From the NCBI GenBank assembly GCA_964442735.1, contig CAYUAP010000180.1:1-8433 (forward strand): a stretch of DNA of 8,433 nucleotides, written 5' to 3'. The notes under the pieces are model-generated. The model saw only the letters and a list, made by a program, of their open reading frames with translations. It did not search any database and was not told the origin of the DNA. The first letter of the stretch is position 1, and each line of letters opens with the position of its first letter. Both the position numbers and the translations under genes were made by a program. This DNA comes from JAUNBG01 sp964442735 (GTDB lineage: Bacteria > Planctomycetota > Planctomycetia > Pirellulales > Thermoguttaceae). Shown piece by piece: positions 6,818 through 8,433 of this stretch.

Positions 6818-7945
6818 TTATAGTGTAACAGTTTCATTGCCGTTAATAGAACCCATTGCTCCCCAAACCCCGTAGGGACTTTTACCATTGTAGTAAACAG
6901 ATAGATCTTGATAGGAGTTCACTCCACCGCAATCAATTGTATCGGAAATGAATCGGACGGACCCATCAACCATGGTAACATTTACGCCTCCGGCATGATA
7001 ACTGCTTGCGGACCAGATTCCCCAATATTCTTGTGCCATATCACCGGGAACCCTGGCACAGGAAGGTGAATTCGGAGGAAGTATGGTACAAAAGGCACCA
7101 ATACCCGCATGTCCGTTTCCCCAGATTCGTCCGCGACAGCTTCTTGTGGGAGATTGTATTTGATTCGGATCCGTTGTACTTCGCATATTTAAACAGTCAG
7201 CTGCCAATATGTCCCAAGCATCATTCTTCATTCCATTAGGAGGACGGCTGGTAACTCCTCCTTTAAGAGCAGTGGGACCGGGCCGTGTTCCAAGTTTATC
7301 CATCCAAGGTGAGGTCACAGCTTCACTGGCGGCGATACTGTTGGAGGTTCCATCCATGACTGCCGCCATGGGATGCCATACATTTTGAAAGAACAATGCT
7401 CGATTATTAACCTGACTTGAGGTTGTTCCCAAGGTGGCGTTATCACCATAGGGACCTGTTAATAAAGGATAATTATTTTCCGCAGATACATCTCCAACGG
7501 AAAACATTACATTGCATCCTGCAGATCTGTGTCCTGAAATACCTGTGATAACTTGATTATTGGGGTCCGAGGGACAGCTTAACGCTGTTATAAACAATGT
7601 TGTAAACAATGGATCCAGACTTTCATCTGGTGGAAGACCCGGATGTTTTTTTTGTGCGATTGTTATCGTATCATAGGCGGCAGATTGTTCCATGAAAGGA
7701 CATAGTGAAATCATTCCACCGTTGTAATGATAACCATGATGATAGGTTGAACGACTTGGAAATGAATTATATGTATCATGGTAATTATGCAAGGCAATTC
7801 CAAATTGTTTCATACTGTTCGAACACTGCATTCGACGTGCGGCTTCTCGTGCTGCCTGTACCGCTGGTAGTAATAACGCAATCAGAATACCAATAATGGC
7901 AATTACCACGAGCAATTCAACTAAAGTAAAACCTTGACGTTTCAT
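6818..7945 (-). CDS. DUF1559 protein with type IV pilin-like N-terminus
   Basis: The protein has 375 residues and belongs to the large DUF1559 family expanded in planctomycetes; the function is unknown. It opens with MKRQGFTLVELLVVIAII, a class III prepilin signal. Cleavage is expected between G5 and F6, with the conserved Glu at position +5 of the mature chain, followed by a hydrophobic helix (LLVVIAIIGILIALLLP) and the family signature AVQAAREAARRMQCSNSMKQ with ALHNYHDTYNSFP. Near the C-terminus, YHAGGVNVTMVDGSVRFISD is the conserved H...DGSV block, and SPYGVWGAMGS closes the domain. The protein is presumably processed by a prepilin peptidase and exported in a pseudopilin-like manner. The ATG at 7945 is preceded by AAAGGAG at eight bases, a strong site; a TTG one codon upstream is not needed. 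It is the first gene of a two-gene operon with the lipoprotein. Confidence 0.92.
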   Translation of the reverse strand: MKRQGFTLVELLVVIAIIGILIALLLPAVQAAREAARRMQCSNSMKQFGIALHNYHDTYNSFPSRSTYHHGYHYNGGMISLCPFMEQSAAYDTITIAQKKHPGLPPDESLDPLFTTLFITALSCPSDPNNQVITGISGHRSAGCNVMFSVGDVSAENNYPLLTGPYGDNATLGTTSSQVNNRALFFQNVWHPMAAVMDGTSNSIAASEAVTSPWMDKLGTRPGPTALKGGVTSRPPNGMKNDAWDILAADCLNMRSTTDPNQIQSPTRSCRGRIWGNGHAGIGAFCTILPPNSPSCARVPGDMAQEYWGIWSASSYHAGGVNVTMVDGSVRFISDTIDCGGVNSYQDLSVYYNGKSPYGVWGAMGSINGNETVTL

Positions 7946-8051
7946 CAAAATTTCTCCTTTTGAAATATATTTGTTAAAAATAACAGAAAATCAGACTACT
8001 TGTTTCCATTTCGGAATTTAATTCTGGAATATTAAACATAGTGAACTATAC

Positions 8052-8134
8052 TGTGGGACGTTATCAATTCGGTATTTTCCGGGTACGTGAACGTTTCGTC
8101 CGCATCCTTCCAAACAGGCATCCCCTGTGTTTGG
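8052..8134 (-). repeat. Mosaic palindromic repeat, copy C (most complete)
   Basis: Read on the minus strand, this copy has CCAAACA (8134-8128), a loop containing a second small CAGG/CCTG pairing, TGTTTGG (8116-8110), GATGCGGACGAAACG and TTCACG. It ends with the CCCGGAAAATACC...CCCACA block (8082-8052) that it shares with copy D. It is the only copy with all three modules, so it is the best reference for the family. Confidence 0.75.
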
Positions 8135-8250
8135 AAAATGAAACTTTTAAACACCTTGAAGATTATAGAACTTGTAACCGTTCATGGATATTAAGTGAAA
8201 CCAAGGATAATACTGATTTTCACGGATAGTTATTTGGCAAAAACTTTTTT

Positions 8251-8270
8251 ATAATAAAATTATTTATTAT
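8251..8270. repeat. AT-rich 8-bp inverted repeat
   Basis: ATAATAAA (8251-8258) and TTTATTAT (8263-8270) are exact inverted copies around ATTA. The stem contains no G or C, so a stable RNA hairpin is unlikely; cruciform or protein binding is possible but unproven. Confidence 0.4.
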
Positions 8271-8298
8271 CATAGATAAAAATGTTTCGTTTGTTATT

Positions 8299-8317
8299 GT
8301 AAAATATTGTATTTTAC
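8299..8317. repeat. 8-bp inverted repeat with TTG loop
   Basis: GTAAAATA (8299-8306) and TATTTTAC (8310-8317) pair exactly around a three-base loop. There is no following T-run on either strand that would make it a clear terminator. Confidence 0.45.
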
Positions 8318-8324
8318 GGCAGAC

Positions 8325-8384
8325 TATCTGTGTTTATTCGTGATATCCGTTGTTCCAAAATCGTTCGTGAATGGTTATTAGTGG
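8325..8384 (+). repeat. Degenerate repeats of a TTCGTG-like word
   Basis: The words TATCTGTG (8325), TATTCGTG (8335), TATCCGTTG (8344), CGTTCGTG (8362) and TTATTAGTGG (8375) follow one another at spacings of roughly 9-18 bases. The inverted form CACGGATA lies at 8221-8228. No frame across this stretch looks coding. Confidence 0.5.
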
Positions 8385-8433
8385 TAGACAACACTTTCAT
8401 TTAGGAGTTCATTCAGGGGAATAAAACAGGCGA

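Larger units (their letters stand above)
7946..8433. other. 488-bp gene-free stretch upstream of the DUF1559 operon
   Basis: I see no credible gene here. Nearest the DUF1559 start is about 105 bp of AT-rich leader without a convincing promoter match. Next comes repeat copy C, then about 90 bp without recognisable content, two short AT-rich hairpins, and a degenerate repeat of a TTCGTG-like word. The last 50 bases may be the leader of a gene outside the window. Confidence 0.6.

Noticed and set aside
8041..8229. A 62-residue plus-strand open frame
   Set aside because: Its first half is simply repeat copy C translated. The same opening residues appear in the spurious frame over copy D, which reflects the DNA repeat and not a protein family.

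Overview
The window looks like chromosomal DNA from a member of the Planctomycetota, probably a Pirellulales or Thermoguttaceae-type lineage with modest GC content. Three gene families point there together: a DUF1559 protein with a type IV pilin-like N-terminus, a small lipoprotein with a carboxypeptidase-regulatory-like fold directly behind it, and a very large secreted HzsA-related protein with two haem c motifs. All assignments come from reading motifs; no database search was possible.

Every gene found lies on the minus strand. Read in the direction of transcription (right to left), the order is: DUF1559 pseudopilin-like protein (6818-7945); a lipoprotein 20 bp behind it (6285-6797), very likely in the same operon; an IS200/IS605-type insertion with a frameshifted transposase (tnpA remnant 5706-6145, with hairpins on both sides); the HzsA-related protein of 1163 residues (1847-5338); and an enolase-superfamily enzyme of the mandelate racemase/muconate lactonizing type (144-1439).

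The intergenic DNA is unusually rich in structure. A mosaic repeat family built around a CCAAACAG...CTGTTTGG palindrome and a GCGGACGAGAC block occurs four times, in four different gene-free stretches (31-88, 1779-1832, 5457-5513, 8052-8134). One spacer also holds four exact-period 16-bp tandem repeats (1703-1766). The enolase-superfamily gene carries a 15-bp tandem duplication of its own Shine-Dalgarno sequence plus start codon. A GC-rich, hairpin-forming patch (5571-5650) sits beside the transposon right end, and the right edge of the window carries AT-rich hairpins and a degenerate repeat of a TTCGTG-like word.

Functionally, the two larger genes encode an exported haem/beta-propeller protein and a cytoplasmic sugar-acid or dipeptide-type enzyme. 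They share orientation but are separated by 407 bp of repeat-rich DNA, so a functional link is not shown. The pseudopilin/lipoprotein pair is a cell-surface module common in planctomycetes and of unknown function. No complete defence system, CRISPR array or RNA gene was recognised. The most distinctive feature is the repeat family that colonises the spacers.
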